Origin: 2-02-FULL-66-22 sp964576535
Lineage (GTDB): Bacteria > Methylomirabilota > Methylomirabilia > Methylomirabilales > 2-02-FULL-66-22
Assembly (NCBI GenBank): GCA_964576535.1
Contig: CAZNWB010000004.1
Coordinates: 12,701 to 76,700 of the forward strand
DNA length: 64,000 nt
Reading direction: 5' to 3'
Shown here: one piece after another, positions 51,849-60,528 of the stretch
Numbering within the stretch: position 1 is the stretch's first letter
Layout of the letters: every line of letters begins with the position of its first letter
Notes under the pieces: model-generated
Database searches by the model: none
What the model was told of the DNA's origin: nothing
The model's input: only the letters and a program-made list of their open reading frames with translations
Program-made: the position numbers and the translations under genes

Positions 51849-52723
51849 TGCAGTAAGGTCACCACCAGGAGGCTGATAAAGACGAACACCGCCATGACGG
51901 AGGCGTCGCCGAATCGGAAGAATTTGAAGGCCGTGTCATACAGCAGCATGATGACGGTCTGACTTGCGCTTGCCGGTCCGCCCTGGGTCGTGGCATAAAC
52001 CTGATCGAAGATCTTGAAGTTGAAGATGAGTTCGAGAATGCAGACCATGAGGATCTGCGGGTTGAGCAGCGGCAAGGTGATGTGCCGGAGTTGCTGGACG
52101 GGATTGGCCCCGTCGATGCTGGCCGCCTCGTAATACTCCTCCGGGATCGATTGGAGCGCGGCCAGGAAGATCATGGTGTCGAAACCGATCCGGACCCAGA
52201 CGCTCACGGCGGCGATGGCCGGGCGCACCTGGAACAGGCTCTGCAGCCACTTCTGGGGCGGAATACCGACGAACGACAGGGCGTAATTCAGGAAGCCATA
52301 GACCGGGTCGTAGATCCATTGCCAGATGAGGGCGGCCGCGACCAGCGAGGTGGCGAAGGGCAAGAAGTACATGGCGGCCCAGACGTTCCGCCACTTGAGA
52401 CTGGTGATCCGGTTGAGACCGAGTGCCACGGCGAGCGCACAGATCACCGTGGTGGGCACGGACAAGAGCAAGAGTTGGACGGTGTTCTTGATGGCGACCC
52501 AGAAGGTGGAGTCGGTCAGAACCTTTTCATAGAGGCGCAGGCCCACGAACTGGCTCGCTCCGCCTGGGGCGATCCGGTAGAACGAGTACATGACGGACTG
52601 GGCGAGCGGCAGGATGAAGACAGAGCCGAAGAACAGCAGCGCGGGGAGGACGAACAGGAACCCCGCACGGTGCTGGCGATCCATGTAGCTCTTGGGGAAC
52701 GCGATGCGAAACCAGTGGCGCAT
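51815..52723 (-). CDS. Sugar ABC transporter permease (MalF type)
   Basis: 302 residues, six transmembrane helices. EAA loop EEYYEAASIDGANPVQQLRHITLPLL. WVAIKNTVQLL and QGGPASASQTV are typical of the family. It pairs with the MalG-type permease to form the membrane channel. Confidence 0.92.
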   Translation of the reverse strand: MRHWFRIAFPKSYMDRQHRAGFLFVLPALLFFGSVFILPLAQSVMYSFYRIAPGGASQFVGLRLYEKVLTDSTFWVAIKNTVQLLLLSVPTTVICALAVALGLNRITSLKWRNVWAAMYFLPFATSLVAAALIWQWIYDPVYGFLNYALSFVGIPPQKWLQSLFQVRPAIAAVSVWVRIGFDTMIFLAALQSIPEEYYEAASIDGANPVQQLRHITLPLLNPQILMVCILELIFNFKIFDQVYATTQGGPASASQTVIMLLYDTAFKFFRFGDASVMAVFVFISLLVVTLLQWRIFRKPVEY

Positions 52724-52740
52724 CGGAGTAGAAACCCTCT

Positions 52741-52857
52741 AATCGGGTGATTGGGTGATTGGGCACGTGGGCGATTGGGTGATTGGGGGAACAGGCAACC
52801 TGGCAACCGGTAAGCCCAGTTGCCAAGTTGCCCAGTTACCGAACTGCCGAACTGCCT
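52741..52857. repeat. Iterated-word palindrome (GGCAACTT / GATTGGGT type)
   Basis: Two parts. 52741-52788 repeats GATTGGGT-like words five times. 52793-52857 repeats GGCAACnT and its reverse complement AGTTGCC/AACTGCC. It fills the gap between the binding-protein and permease genes. Relatives are at 58984 and 59570. Confidence 0.8.
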
Positions 52858-52859
52858 CC

Positions 52860-54134
52860 CTAATCCTTGAGGATGCGATCCATCTTGGCGGCTGCATCGT
52901 CCAGCAAGGGCTTCGGCTGTCCTTTGCCGAACAGGGCGCCTACGACCGCCTCGCCGAAGGCGGTGGCCAACTCGTTCGATTTCGGGTGGAAGTAGGTCGG
53001 CGGCACCGGTTGGGCGACCATATCCTTCGTGGACTGGTAGTCGGGCCGAGACTTCACGTAGGCGTTCTCGAGATTCGCCGTCCAGACCGGGAGGATTCCC
53101 TGGACCTGATGATGCTCCAGGTCGTCCTTGGCATTGCTGATGAACTTGTCAAACTCCCACGCCATCTGCTTGTTCGGGCTGTTCTTGTAAACCAGGTCCG
53201 TCCAGGGGAACAGGGCCCCCGCGCCGGGGCAGGCCTTTTCACAGGGCAGAGCGTACACCTTGAAGTTCACATCAGGCGCGTTCTTCTTCACCCACCCGTA
53301 GAACCACGACTCGCGGAAGATCACGGCAGCGCGCTTTTGGCCAAAGGCATCTTCGGGATTTCCGAACGCCAGGCTGGCCACCTTGTCCTTCAGGACCAGA
53401 TCGCTAAAGAAGGTGAGAGCGGCCACCATCTGTGGGCTGTTGGCATAGCCGGTGGCCTTGTCCAAATCCGGGCTCAGCATCCGGGCGCCCCAGGCGTGGG
53501 CAAAGGGCAGGAACTTATCCGTGATCCCCACGGGATGCCCCTTGCTTCGAATGGCGAAGCCCACCTGTGTCGGCTCACCTCCCTTGGGGTCGGCAATGGT
53601 CAATTTCTTCATGGCGGCCAGCCACTCGTCGAAGGTCTTGGGCGGCCGATCGGGGTTCAGGCCGGCCTTCTTGAACATATCCACGTTGATGTACATCTGC
53701 TGGAAATTGCCATGCTCGATCGGCATACCGTAGCGGACACCCTTCCACATGCCGACAGGCAACATATACTTGGGCAGGTTCTCCTCCCACATCTTGGCCA
53801 GGTCGCCGGGCATCTTGTCGCAGAAATCGTACTGCCCGCACCAGTGGTGCGTCATCCCCATGAACATGTCAGGGGCGCCACTCTTCGCCATGAAGGCAGC
53901 GAGGTACTTGGCCTCGTACCCCTGGTAGGGGATGGTGACCACCTCGACCTCGTACCCGGTCTTCTTGGCGAACTCCTTCCCCTTGGTCTCGTACCACTTG
54001 TTGAATTCGGGGTTTTGCTCCCAGTGGGTCCAGTACACCAGCTTCTTTTGCTGCGCCCATCCATCACCCGCCGCTACGCCGAGCGCCAGCACGGCGGCCA
54101 GGAAAAACGACATCACCAAGGTCGCCCTTCTCAT
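52860..54134 (-). CDS. Extracellular solute-binding protein, family 1 (sugar)
   Basis: 424 residues from the ATG at 54134, which begins a signal peptide (cleavage after GWA, about residue 27). The mature protein has the family-1 look: KLVYWTHWEQ, VDMFKKAGLNPDRPPKTFDEW and FRESWFYGWV. It delivers a sugar or polyol to the permeases downstream. The specificity is not readable. Confidence 0.9.
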   Translation of the reverse strand: MRRATLVMSFFLAAVLALGVAAGDGWAQQKKLVYWTHWEQNPEFNKWYETKGKEFAKKTGYEVEVVTIPYQGYEAKYLAAFMAKSGAPDMFMGMTHHWCGQYDFCDKMPGDLAKMWEENLPKYMLPVGMWKGVRYGMPIEHGNFQQMYINVDMFKKAGLNPDRPPKTFDEWLAAMKKLTIADPKGGEPTQVGFAIRSKGHPVGITDKFLPFAHAWGARMLSPDLDKATGYANSPQMVAALTFFSDLVLKDKVASLAFGNPEDAFGQKRAAVIFRESWFYGWVKKNAPDVNFKVYALPCEKACPGAGALFPWTDLVYKNSPNKQMAWEFDKFISNAKDDLEHHQVQGILPVWTANLENAYVKSRPDYQSTKDMVAQPVPPTYFHPKSNELATAFGEAVVGALFGKGQPKPLLDDAAAKMDRILKD

Positions 54135-54372
54135 CGCAGCCCCCTTTCTCGGTGGGACGTGATCGTTGGCATAACAGGAGAAGATGCCATCCTTCCACGA
54201 CGGAGGATCGTTCCCGTTGAACCGCTGGATCATTGCACTTAAGGGACCCCTGTGTCAATCCGCATCGCGCGACATTCTGGGACCCGAGGATGCGCGCGCT
54301 CGGCGCGAAATCCGACCAGTGGCCCCCCCTCGGGTCAACCGGTGCGATGCAGTGGAGAGCGACGGGGAAGGC

Positions 54373-55686
54373 TTACAGGGCCTGGAGGGCGGGGTCGGCC
54401 CAGATCCCCGATCCGGGAGTGAAGGACTCGAGGGTGTGGCGGAGTGCCTGGAGGAACCGGCCGGCCACGGCCCCGTCCACGACGCGATGGTCGTAGGAAA
54501 GGCAAAGATACCCCATCCAGCGGATGGCAATGGTGTCCTCGCCGTCCCGGGTGACCACCACCGGTCGTTTCTGGATGATGCCCACCCCCAGGATTCCGAC
54601 CTCGGGCTGATTCAGGATGGGTGTCCCGATGAGGTTCCCGTCGGCCCCGAAGTTGTTCACCGTGAAGGTGCTGCCGGTGAGCTCCTCGGGCAAGAGTCTC
54701 CCCTCCTGGGCGCGGCGGACCATCTCCCCGATAGCGACAGCGATATCCGTCAGGGAGCGGGAGCCGGGATTGCGTAGGACGGGGACGACCAACCCATCCT
54801 CCAGGGCGATGGCTATCCCCAAGTGGATGGCCTTCCGGACCCTGATGCCCTCGTCGGTCCACCGAGCGTTCACAGTCGGAAGCTCGCGCAGGACATGGGC
54901 GGTGGCCTTGACGATGAAAGGAAGGAAGGTGAGGCTGATCCCCTTCGCCTGGCGGAACGCGGCCTTCTTTTCCTCACGGAAGCGAGCGATGGCGGTAAAG
55001 TCGGCCTCGGCAATTGACGTGACATGGGGAGCGGTTTGCTTGCTGCGGACCATGTGTTCGGCGATGGTCCGCCGCATTTTCGTGAGGGGGATGAGTTCTT
55101 CGCCCTCGCCGATCCCGACAGGCTCGACGCGCCGCTCGGGTGCGGCTCTTCGAGGGGCTTCGGGCGCGACAGGTTTTGCCCCCCTGGCTTGGGCGAACGC
55201 TTCGACATCCTGCCGGGTGATCCGTCCTCCTTCCCCGGTACCCGGCACCTCCTCCAGGTTGATCCCAAGCTCTTCCGCCAGCTTCCGCACGGCCGGAGAA
55301 TAAAATCTTCCCTCTCGGGCACCCATTGCATTTCGCCCGAGCTGCGGGCGGCAATGGGTCCCGGCGCTTGGCGCTTGGCGCTCAGCGGGTGGCGGCGGAA
55401 CAGTGATGGGGGCCTCCGCCCCGAGGTCAATTCCGGTGCCGGAGGCGAAGCCTTCGCTGATGATCGCCAGGGTCGCTCCGACGAGGGCGACCTCGCCCGC
55501 CTTCACCAGGATCTGGGACAGGACGCCGGCGGCGGGCGCAGGGATCTCGGCGTCCACCTTTTCGGTCGAGATGGCCAGGATGGCCTCGTCCTTCTGGACG
55601 CGGTCTCCCTCCTTCTTCAACCACTCGATCACAGTCCCCTCGGCGACGCTCTCGCCGAGCTGGGGCATGACAATGGGGATGCTCAT
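54373..55686 (-). CDS. Dihydrolipoamide acyltransferase (E2) of a 2-oxoacid dehydrogenase
   Basis: 437 residues. The lipoyl domain (1-80) has the modified Lys43 in STEKVDAE. The E1/E3-binding domain (about 128-165) contains YSPAVRKLAEELGI and GRITRQDVEAF. The catalytic domain carries SYDHRVVDGAV with the active His near residue 407. The linker at about residues 101-125 derives from a palindromic/iterated sequence (55321-55388). Class (pyruvate, branched-chain or acetoin) is not settled, but the separate E1alpha and E1beta genes support a heterotetrameric E1. No E3 gene is visible. Confidence 0.9.
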   Translation of the reverse strand: MSIPIVMPQLGESVAEGTVIEWLKKEGDRVQKDEAILAISTEKVDAEIPAPAAGVLSQILVKAGEVALVGATLAIISEGFASGTGIDLGAEAPITVPPPPAERQAPSAGTHCRPQLGRNAMGAREGRFYSPAVRKLAEELGINLEEVPGTGEGGRITRQDVEAFAQARGAKPVAPEAPRRAAPERRVEPVGIGEGEELIPLTKMRRTIAEHMVRSKQTAPHVTSIAEADFTAIARFREEKKAAFRQAKGISLTFLPFIVKATAHVLRELPTVNARWTDEGIRVRKAIHLGIAIALEDGLVVPVLRNPGSRSLTDIAVAIGEMVRRAQEGRLLPEELTGSTFTVNNFGADGNLIGTPILNQPEVGILGVGIIQKRPVVVTRDGEDTIAIRWMGYLCLSYDHRVVDGAVAGRFLQALRHTLESFTPGSGIWADPALQAL

Positions 55687-55695
55687 GACTCACAA

Positions 55696-55786
55696 CCGTT
55701 CGATTGTTTCCGCCTCTGGCGGATTCGGTCGTTCGGTGCTTCCCCGTGAACAACCGAACACTCGAACAACCGAACTCCCGAACGCC
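55696..55786. repeat. Iterated-word palindrome (GTTCGG type)
   Basis: CCGTTCGATTG and TTCGGTCGTTCGGTG on the left, and GAACAACCGAACACTCGAACAACCGAACTCCCGAAC on the right. It lies between the E1beta and E2 genes. Confidence 0.85.
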
Positions 55787-55795
55787 CTTGCCTAA

Positions 55796-56770
55796 TCAGA
55801 ATGCAGCCAGCCGTTCGATGGCCGAGGCAATCTTATCCGCGTTGGGAAGAAAGGCCTCTTCCAACGGAGCGGTGAAGGGCACCGGAGTGTCCCGCCCTGT
55901 CACCCGCAGGATCGGGCCATCCAGCCGGTCGAAGGCCGCCTCGGCGATGGTGGCCGCCACCTCGGCCCCGACCCCCCCGGTCCGGGTCGCCTCGTGGACA
56001 ATCACGACCTTCCCCGTCTTCCGGGCGGTTGCCACGATCGCCTCCCGGTCCAGGGGGAGAAGGGTTCTCAGGTCCAGGATCTCCACCGAGATCCCTTTCG
56101 GGCTCAGCCGGTTCGCCGCCTCGAAGGCCTGGTGCAGCATGGCCCCGTAGGTGATGACGCTGACGTCGGTCCCTTCCCGTTTCACCTCGGCCTTGCCGAT
56201 CGGAACGATGAAATCCTCGTCGGGAACCTTTCCCTTGATCCGGCGGTAGAGGTACTTGTGCTCGAGGTAAATGACCGGGTCCGGATCCCGGATAGCCGCT
56301 TTGAGCAACCCCTTGGCGTCATAGGGGGTGGCGGGGGCCAGCACCTTCAATCCCGGGACGTGGACAAACCAGGCCTCGGGGTTCTGGGAATGGAACGGCC
56401 CGCCGTGAACGTTGCCCCCCGATGGCGCGCGGATCACGAGGGGAACGCTGGTTCCCGTTCGATAGTGGAACTTGGCCGCCATGTTCACGATCTGGTCGAA
56501 GGCACAGGCGATGAAATCGGAGAACTGCATCTCCACCACGGGCCGGAGTCCCATGAGCGCCGCGCCCACCGCCGAGCCGACGATGGCCGATTCGCAGATT
56601 GGGGTGTCGATCACCCGATCCGGGCCGAACTTGTCCAGAAAGCCCAGGGTGATCTTGAAGGCGCCCCCGTAGACACCGATGTCCTCGCCGATGAGATACA
56701 CCTGCTCGTCGCGCTCCATTTCCTCCCAGAGCGCCTGACGAATCGCCTCGATGTACGTTATTTCTGCCAT
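55796..56770 (-). CDS. 2-oxoacid dehydrogenase E1 beta subunit
   Basis: 324 residues from the ATG at 56770; the longer frame would begin inside the palindromic element. Typical segments are YLIGEDIGVYGGAFK, DTPICESAIVGSAVGAALMGLRPV, PLVIRAPSG and DLRTLLPLDREAI. It forms the heterotetramer with E1alpha and completes the thiamine-diphosphate active site. Confidence 0.93.
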   Translation of the reverse strand: MAEITYIEAIRQALWEEMERDEQVYLIGEDIGVYGGAFKITLGFLDKFGPDRVIDTPICESAIVGSAVGAALMGLRPVVEMQFSDFIACAFDQIVNMAAKFHYRTGTSVPLVIRAPSGGNVHGGPFHSQNPEAWFVHVPGLKVLAPATPYDAKGLLKAAIRDPDPVIYLEHKYLYRRIKGKVPDEDFIVPIGKAEVKREGTDVSVITYGAMLHQAFEAANRLSPKGISVEILDLRTLLPLDREAIVATARKTGKVVIVHEATRTGGVGAEVAATIAEAAFDRLDGPILRVTGRDTPVPFTAPLEEAFLPNADKIASAIERLAAF

Positions 56771-56775
56771 GAAAA

Positions 56776-56858
56776 CCGTTCGACCGTTCGGTGGTTCGGT
56801 CGTTCGGGCGTTCCGTTTTGAACCATCGAACACCCGAACGATCGAACTACCGAACGCC
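56776..56858. repeat. Iterated-word palindrome (GTTCGG type)
   Basis: CCGTTCGACCGTTCGG, then TGGTTCGG TCGTTCGG GCGTTCCG on the left, and AACCATCGAACACCCGAACG, then ATCGAACTACCGAAC on the right. It fills the gap between E1alpha and E1beta. Confidence 0.88.
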
Positions 56859-56859
56859 T

Positions 56860-57975
56860 CTAGGTTGAGTAGACCCCCTGCTCCACGTCTTTTCCCTCGG
56901 GGAAGGGGCTGGCCTCGGCCCAGGCCACGGCCGCCTCCAGCTCGCCGGCGATCCGCTTCGCGACCCGGGCGACTCCTGCCTCGTCCAGGGTCCCCTGCTC
57001 GCGCAGGCGGGTCTCAAACCGCTGGATCGGGTCCTTGCCGCGCCATTCTTCGAGCAACTCCCGGGGCACGTAAGAGGCGTCATCGTGCTCCGAGTGGCCG
57101 CGCATGCGCATGGTCTTGCATTCGATCAACGTTGGGCCCTCTCCCCGCCGGGCACGCGCCCCCGCCTCCCGGGCGGCCCGGTAGACGTCCAGCACGTCAT
57201 TGCCGTCCACGATGACCCCCGGGATGCCATACCCTGCCGCACGGACAGCCACGTCCGGGACCCGTGCCTGCCGCGAGAGAGGCGTTGAGTAGGCGAACTG
57301 ATTGTTGTTGCACACGAACACCACAGGGACCTGGAGCACCGCGGCCAGGTTGATCCCCTCGTGGAAGTCGCCCCGGCTGGCGGCACCCTCGCCAAACCAG
57401 GTCATGGCAATGCGCCCGGTGCCCCGGCGCTTCAAGGCCAGGGCAACTCCGGTCGCCACGGGGATGCCGTCAGCCATGGGGCTGATGAAGGCCACGTCGC
57501 CTCGCTGGACGTCCCCGAAGTGCACATTGCCTTCCCGGCCCCGCGAGGGGCCCCCGATCCGCCCGAGGTACTGGGCGAGAATCTCCCGGACCTGCATACC
57601 GCGCAAGAGGTGCGCCCCCATGTCCCGGTGGGAGGGGACGATGACGTCGCCGGGCTCCAGGGCGTACGCGGCTCCCACGGACACAGCCTCTTGCCCGGTG
57701 GAAAGGTAGACCCCGCCAAAGATCTTTCCTTGCCGGTACAGGATGCCGATGCGTTCTTCCAGGGATCGGGTGAGGCGGAGGTGGTAGTAGATGTCGAGGA
57801 GTTGATCGCGGGTCAGACCCGAATCGTCCACGCGAATGGTCTCCCCTGTCTGCGGGATTGGGTGCGCCGTTTTCCCAACCGGTCCTTCGTTCCTCCCATC
57901 CGCGTCCAGCCGCGCGCCATCAGTCGGGGGAATCGCTTCGGGGCTCGGTGCGTGATTTCGTCTGAAATCACGCAC
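56860..57975 (-). CDS. 2-oxoacid dehydrogenase E1 alpha subunit
   Basis: 371 residues if the GTG at 57975 is the start. It follows the moaA TGA directly and lies in a strong hairpin, so a later start (for example the GTG at codon 49) is possible. The core shows GVYLSTGQEAVSVGAA, the thiamine-diphosphate motif GEGAASRGDFHEGIN ending CNNNQFAYST, and RMRGHSEHDD with the regulatory-loop region. Decarboxylates a 2-oxoacid and hands the acyl group to E2. Confidence 0.9.
   Translation of the reverse strand: MRDFRRNHAPSPEAIPPTDGARLDADGRNEGPVGKTAHPIPQTGETIRVDDSGLTRDQLLDIYYHLRLTRSLEERIGILYRQGKIFGGVYLSTGQEAVSVGAAYALEPGDVIVPSHRDMGAHLLRGMQVREILAQYLGRIGGPSRGREGNVHFGDVQRGDVAFISPMADGIPVATGVALALKRRGTGRIAMTWFGEGAASRGDFHEGINLAAVLQVPVVFVCNNNQFAYSTPLSRQARVPDVAVRAAGYGIPGVIVDGNDVLDVYRAAREAGARARRGEGPTLIECKTMRMRGHSEHDDASYVPRELLEEWRGKDPIQRFETRLREQGTLDEAGVARVAKRIAGELEAAVAWAEASPFPEGKDVEQGVYST
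57948..57975. promoter_or_regulatory. Perfect hairpin covering the E1alpha start codon
   Basis: GTGCGTGATTTC (57948-57959) and GAAATCACGCAC (57964-57975) form a perfect 12-base-pair stem with a 4-base loop. On the minus strand it begins at the base after the moaA stop codon and contains the proposed GTG start. No T run follows, so it is not a classical terminator. It could hold the E1alpha start closed until moaA is translated. Confidence 0.55.
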
Positions 57976-58974
57976 TCAGCCCCCGATGGCGGACATGGAC
58001 CGAGCCGGCTTGACGAAATCCGGCTGGTTGATCTTGTGGCCGGCCTCCTTCTTCCAGACGGCGGCGAGGATGAAGTCGGCGATCTCCTCGTCGGTGGCCC
58101 CGGATCGCAGGAGCCCCTTGAGGTCGTGCTCCTGGATCGAGAACAGGCAGGTGCGGAGCTGGCCGTCGGCCGTGATGCGGATGCGGTTGCAACTGTCGCA
58201 GAAAGGTTCCGTGACCGAGGCGATGATCCCGATGGAACCCCGCCCGTCGGCGAATCGGTACACCGTGGCCGGCTCGGTCCCGTGACCGTTGGCGGGCGCC
58301 ACGGGGAAGACCTCGTGGATACGAGCCAGGATCTCGGCCCCGGGGACCACCGTCTTCATGTTCCATTCGCCCTGGGCGTCCAGGGGCATGAACTCGATGA
58401 AACGGACCTGGTAGTCCTGATCCCGCCCCAGGCGGGCGAAGTCCGCCACCTCATCCTCGTTGTAGCCCCGCATCACCACGCAGTTCAGCTTGATGGGGTG
58501 CAGCCCCGCCTCTCGGGCGACCCGCAGCCCCTCCAGGATCTTGGAGACCAGCTGGCCATCCCGCCGGGCCATGCGCTCGAACCGCTCGGGTTGCAGGGAG
58601 TCCAGGCTGACGTTGATGCGCTTGAGACCGGCGTCCGCCAGCCGTCGGGCCTTCTCGGTGAGGAAGAAGCCATTGGTGGTCATGGAAAGGTCGAGATCCG
58701 GCTGCAGGCGCGTCAGGCCCTCGATCAGGACATCGATGTCCTGGCGCATCAGGGGCTCGCCCCCCGTCAGGCGGACCGTCCGGATCCCCAGGTGGATGAA
58801 GACCCGCACGAGACACAGGATCTCCTCGTAGCTCAGGATCTCCCGCTTGGGAAGCCAGGTGAGCCCCTCGGCCGGCATGCAGTAGACGCACCGGAAGTTG
58901 CACCGGTCGGTGAGGGAGATCCGGAGATCGTCAACCACCCGGCCGAAACTGTCTTTCAAGCCCGACACAAGCAC
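57976..58974 (-). CDS. moaA: GTP 3',8-cyclase MoaA (molybdenum cofactor)
   Basis: About 332 residues. The longest frame starts at a TTG inside a repeat; a GTG at 58974 or 58968 fits the family length and lies after AAGAGGG. Radical-SAM cluster CNFRCVYC, second cluster CDSCNRIRITADGQLRTC, and the C-terminal Gly-Gly (AIGG) are all present. It converts GTP to 3',8-cyclo-7,8-dihydro-GTP. No other moa gene is in the window. Confidence 0.93.
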   Translation of the reverse strand: MLVSGLKDSFGRVVDDLRISLTDRCNFRCVYCMPAEGLTWLPKREILSYEEILCLVRVFIHLGIRTVRLTGGEPLMRQDIDVLIEGLTRLQPDLDLSMTTNGFFLTEKARRLADAGLKRINVSLDSLQPERFERMARRDGQLVSKILEGLRVAREAGLHPIKLNCVVMRGYNEDEVADFARLGRDQDYQVRFIEFMPLDAQGEWNMKTVVPGAEILARIHEVFPVAPANGHGTEPATVYRFADGRGSIGIIASVTEPFCDSCNRIRITADGQLRTCLFSIQEHDLKGLLRSGATDEEIADFILAAVWKKEAGHKINQPDFVKPARSMSAIGG

Positions 58975-58983
58975 AAATCCCTC

Positions 58984-59059
58984 TTGGCAATCTGGCAATC
59001 AGGCAACTCGGCAATCTGGTGTTCCAAGTTGCCAGGTTGCCGAATTGCCCAGTTGCCTG
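58984..59059. repeat. Iterated-word palindrome (GGCAATCT type)
   Basis: TTGGCAATCTGGCAATC AGGCAACTCGGCAATCTGG on the left, and CCAAGTTGCCAGGTTGCC GAATTGCCCAGTTGCC on the right. It lies between nuoI and moaA and includes the TTG that would be the longest moaA start. Confidence 0.88.
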
Positions 59060-59062
59060 CTC

Positions 59063-59551
59063 CTACTTCTTGGCAGGCGCCGCCTCGACCAATTCCGGGG
59101 TCATGGGCGTCGGATAGAACTTGTCCGCGTGCAGCGCGGTCTGATCATACACCAACCCCATGCGGTTGAAGGCGCCGATCTCGAAGTTCCCGGTCCACAT
59201 GGTGATGGCGTCGAAGGGGCACACCTCCACGCACAAATTGCAGTACATGCACAGGTTGTGATCAATGACAAACTCGACTGGGTGGCGCTCTTTCCCCTTC
59301 CCGGCGCCGACGATGGCAATGCAACGAGTCGGGCAGATCTTGGCGCAGGCGTCGCAGGCCGTGCACTTCAGCTTCCCCGTGGCCAGTTCGATGGTCAGGA
59401 GGTGGCGGTTCAGGGAGCGCAACGGCAGCCGCCGCTTCTCCTTCGGGTACTGCACGGTGATGGCCGGGGTGAACAGGTGACGCAACGTCACCCCCATGGA
59501 TACCAGGATGCTCAGGAGTCCCAGCCAGACGTCCCGCACATACGCGATCAT
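59063..59551 (-). CDS. nuoI: NADH-quinone oxidoreductase subunit I-like ferredoxin
   Basis: 162 residues from the ATG at 59551; the longer frame begins in a repeat. Two 4Fe-4S motifs: Cys63-66-69-73 (CTACDACAKICP) and Cys101-104-107-111 (CMYCNLCVEVCP). An N-terminal amphipathic/hydrophobic helix and the YPKEKRRLP segment are typical of NuoI, which carries electrons toward NuoB. Only nuoB and nuoI of the complex are present here. Confidence 0.9.
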   Translation of the reverse strand: MIAYVRDVWLGLLSILVSMGVTLRHLFTPAITVQYPKEKRRLPLRSLNRHLLTIELATGKLKCTACDACAKICPTRCIAIVGAGKGKERHPVEFVIDHNLCMYCNLCVEVCPFDAITMWTGNFEIGAFNRMGLVYDQTALHADKFYPTPMTPELVEAAPAKK

Positions 59552-59569
59552 GCTTGCCTCATCCGAGGT

Positions 59570-59656
59570 TGGCAACCAGTCAATCCGGCGATTGGGCAAT
59601 CGGGGCGAGGCGACCGCACTTCCGAATTGCCTGATTACCAAGTTGCCTGATTGCCA
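59570..59656. repeat. Iterated-word palindrome (GGCAATC / ATTGCC type)
   Basis: GGCAACCAGTCAATCCGGCGATTGGGCAATCGGG on the left, and CCGAATTGCCTGATTACCAAGTTGCCTGATTGCC on the right. It lies between nuoB and nuoI. Confidence 0.82.
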
Positions 59657-59662
59657 GCTCTC

Positions 59663-60199
59663 TCAGCTCTTGGCGCCGGCCGGCAGCATCTCGGGAACCG
59701 TGACCGCCGGCAGCTTCCTCTTGGCGATGGTCTCTTGGGAGATCTTCTCCTGCAGTTTCAGGACGCCGAACAGCAGGGCCTCGGGCCGCGGGGGGCACCC
59801 CGGCACGTAGACGTCCACCGGCACGACCCGGTCCACCCCCTTCACGACGTGATAGGCATCCCAGTAGAACGGCCCGCCCGAGATGGCGCACGCGCCCATG
59901 GCGATGACCCATTTCGGATCGGACATCTGCTCGTACAGGGTCTTGATGCGAGGGGCCATCTTCTCCGTGACGGTTCCCGCCACGATCATGACATCGGACT
60001 GCCGCGGCGAGGGCCGGAAGACGCCCGCTCCGAACCGGTCCATGTCGAAGCGGGAAGCCCCGGTGGCCATCATCTCGATGGCGCAGCACGCCAAGCCAAA
60101 GGTCATGGGCCACGGCGAATTCTTCCGGGCCCAGTTGAATAGCCAGTCGAGCGAGGTGGTGACCACACCCGGCTCAAACTTTCCTTCCAGCAAGCTCAT
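59663..60199 (-). CDS. nuoB: NADH-quinone oxidoreductase subunit B
   Basis: 178 residues from the ATG at 60199. The N2 cluster ligands are visible: Cys38-Cys39 (GLACCAIEM), Cys104 (GACAISGG) and Cys135 (VPGCPPRPE). It passes electrons from the iron-sulfur chain to quinone. Followed by nuoI after a repeat element. Confidence 0.95.
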   Translation of the reverse strand: MSLLEGKFEPGVVTTSLDWLFNWARKNSPWPMTFGLACCAIEMMATGASRFDMDRFGAGVFRPSPRQSDVMIVAGTVTEKMAPRIKTLYEQMSDPKWVIAMGACAISGGPFYWDAYHVVKGVDRVVPVDVYVPGCPPRPEALLFGVLKLQEKISQETIAKRKLPAVTVPEMLPAGAKS

Positions 60200-60241
60200 T
60201 TCCTGGCTCCTTTCCATCGGCCACAGAGCAAGTCAGACGCC

Positions 60242-60316
60242 GGTCAGCGTATCCCACTGACCCCGCCTCAGGGGCGGGTCAGCTTTTCCCGCTGACCGGG
60301 CTAGGTCCCGGTCAGC
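60242..60316. repeat. Iterated-word palindrome (GGTCAGC type)
   Basis: GGTCAGC and its complement GCTGACC/ACTGACC alternate five times in 75 bases upstream of nuoB, with CCCGCCTCAGGGGCGGG as an inner hairpin. The last word coincides with the end of the adjacent gene remnant, so that may be its origin. Confidence 0.65.
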
Positions 60317-60462
60317 TTATCAATGATCGCATCGGCCATTTCGCGGGTGGTCGCCGAACCCCCGAGATCCCGGGTGATTGGCCGGCTCTCTTTTAGCACG
60401 GCCCGGATGGCCTCGTCCAGGGCCAGGGCCGCCTTGTCCTCCCCCAGGTGCCGGAGCATCAT
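60301..60462 (-). pseudogene. 3' remnant of an isocitrate/3-isopropylmalate dehydrogenase gene
   Basis: On the minus strand from 60462 to a TAG at 60301-60303 the frame reads MMLRHLGEDKAALALDEA and continues to TRDLGGSATTREMADAIID. This is the conserved C-terminal end of the NAD-dependent isocitrate dehydrogenase and isopropylmalate dehydrogenase family. Upstream of 60462 the similarity ends (the expected ANP...S motif is absent). A 5' truncation; not functional. Confidence 0.75.
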
Positions 60463-60528
60463 CCCGCCTGATCCCGAAACTCCCCACCTGCTCCTCGATC
60501 CCTCTGCCTACCCCTCTTCCGGTCGCTG

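Noticed and set aside
57361..59169. 602-residue plus-strand open frame across E1alpha and moaA
   Set aside because: Shadow of well-identified minus-strand genes; it spans two unrelated genes and a repeat.
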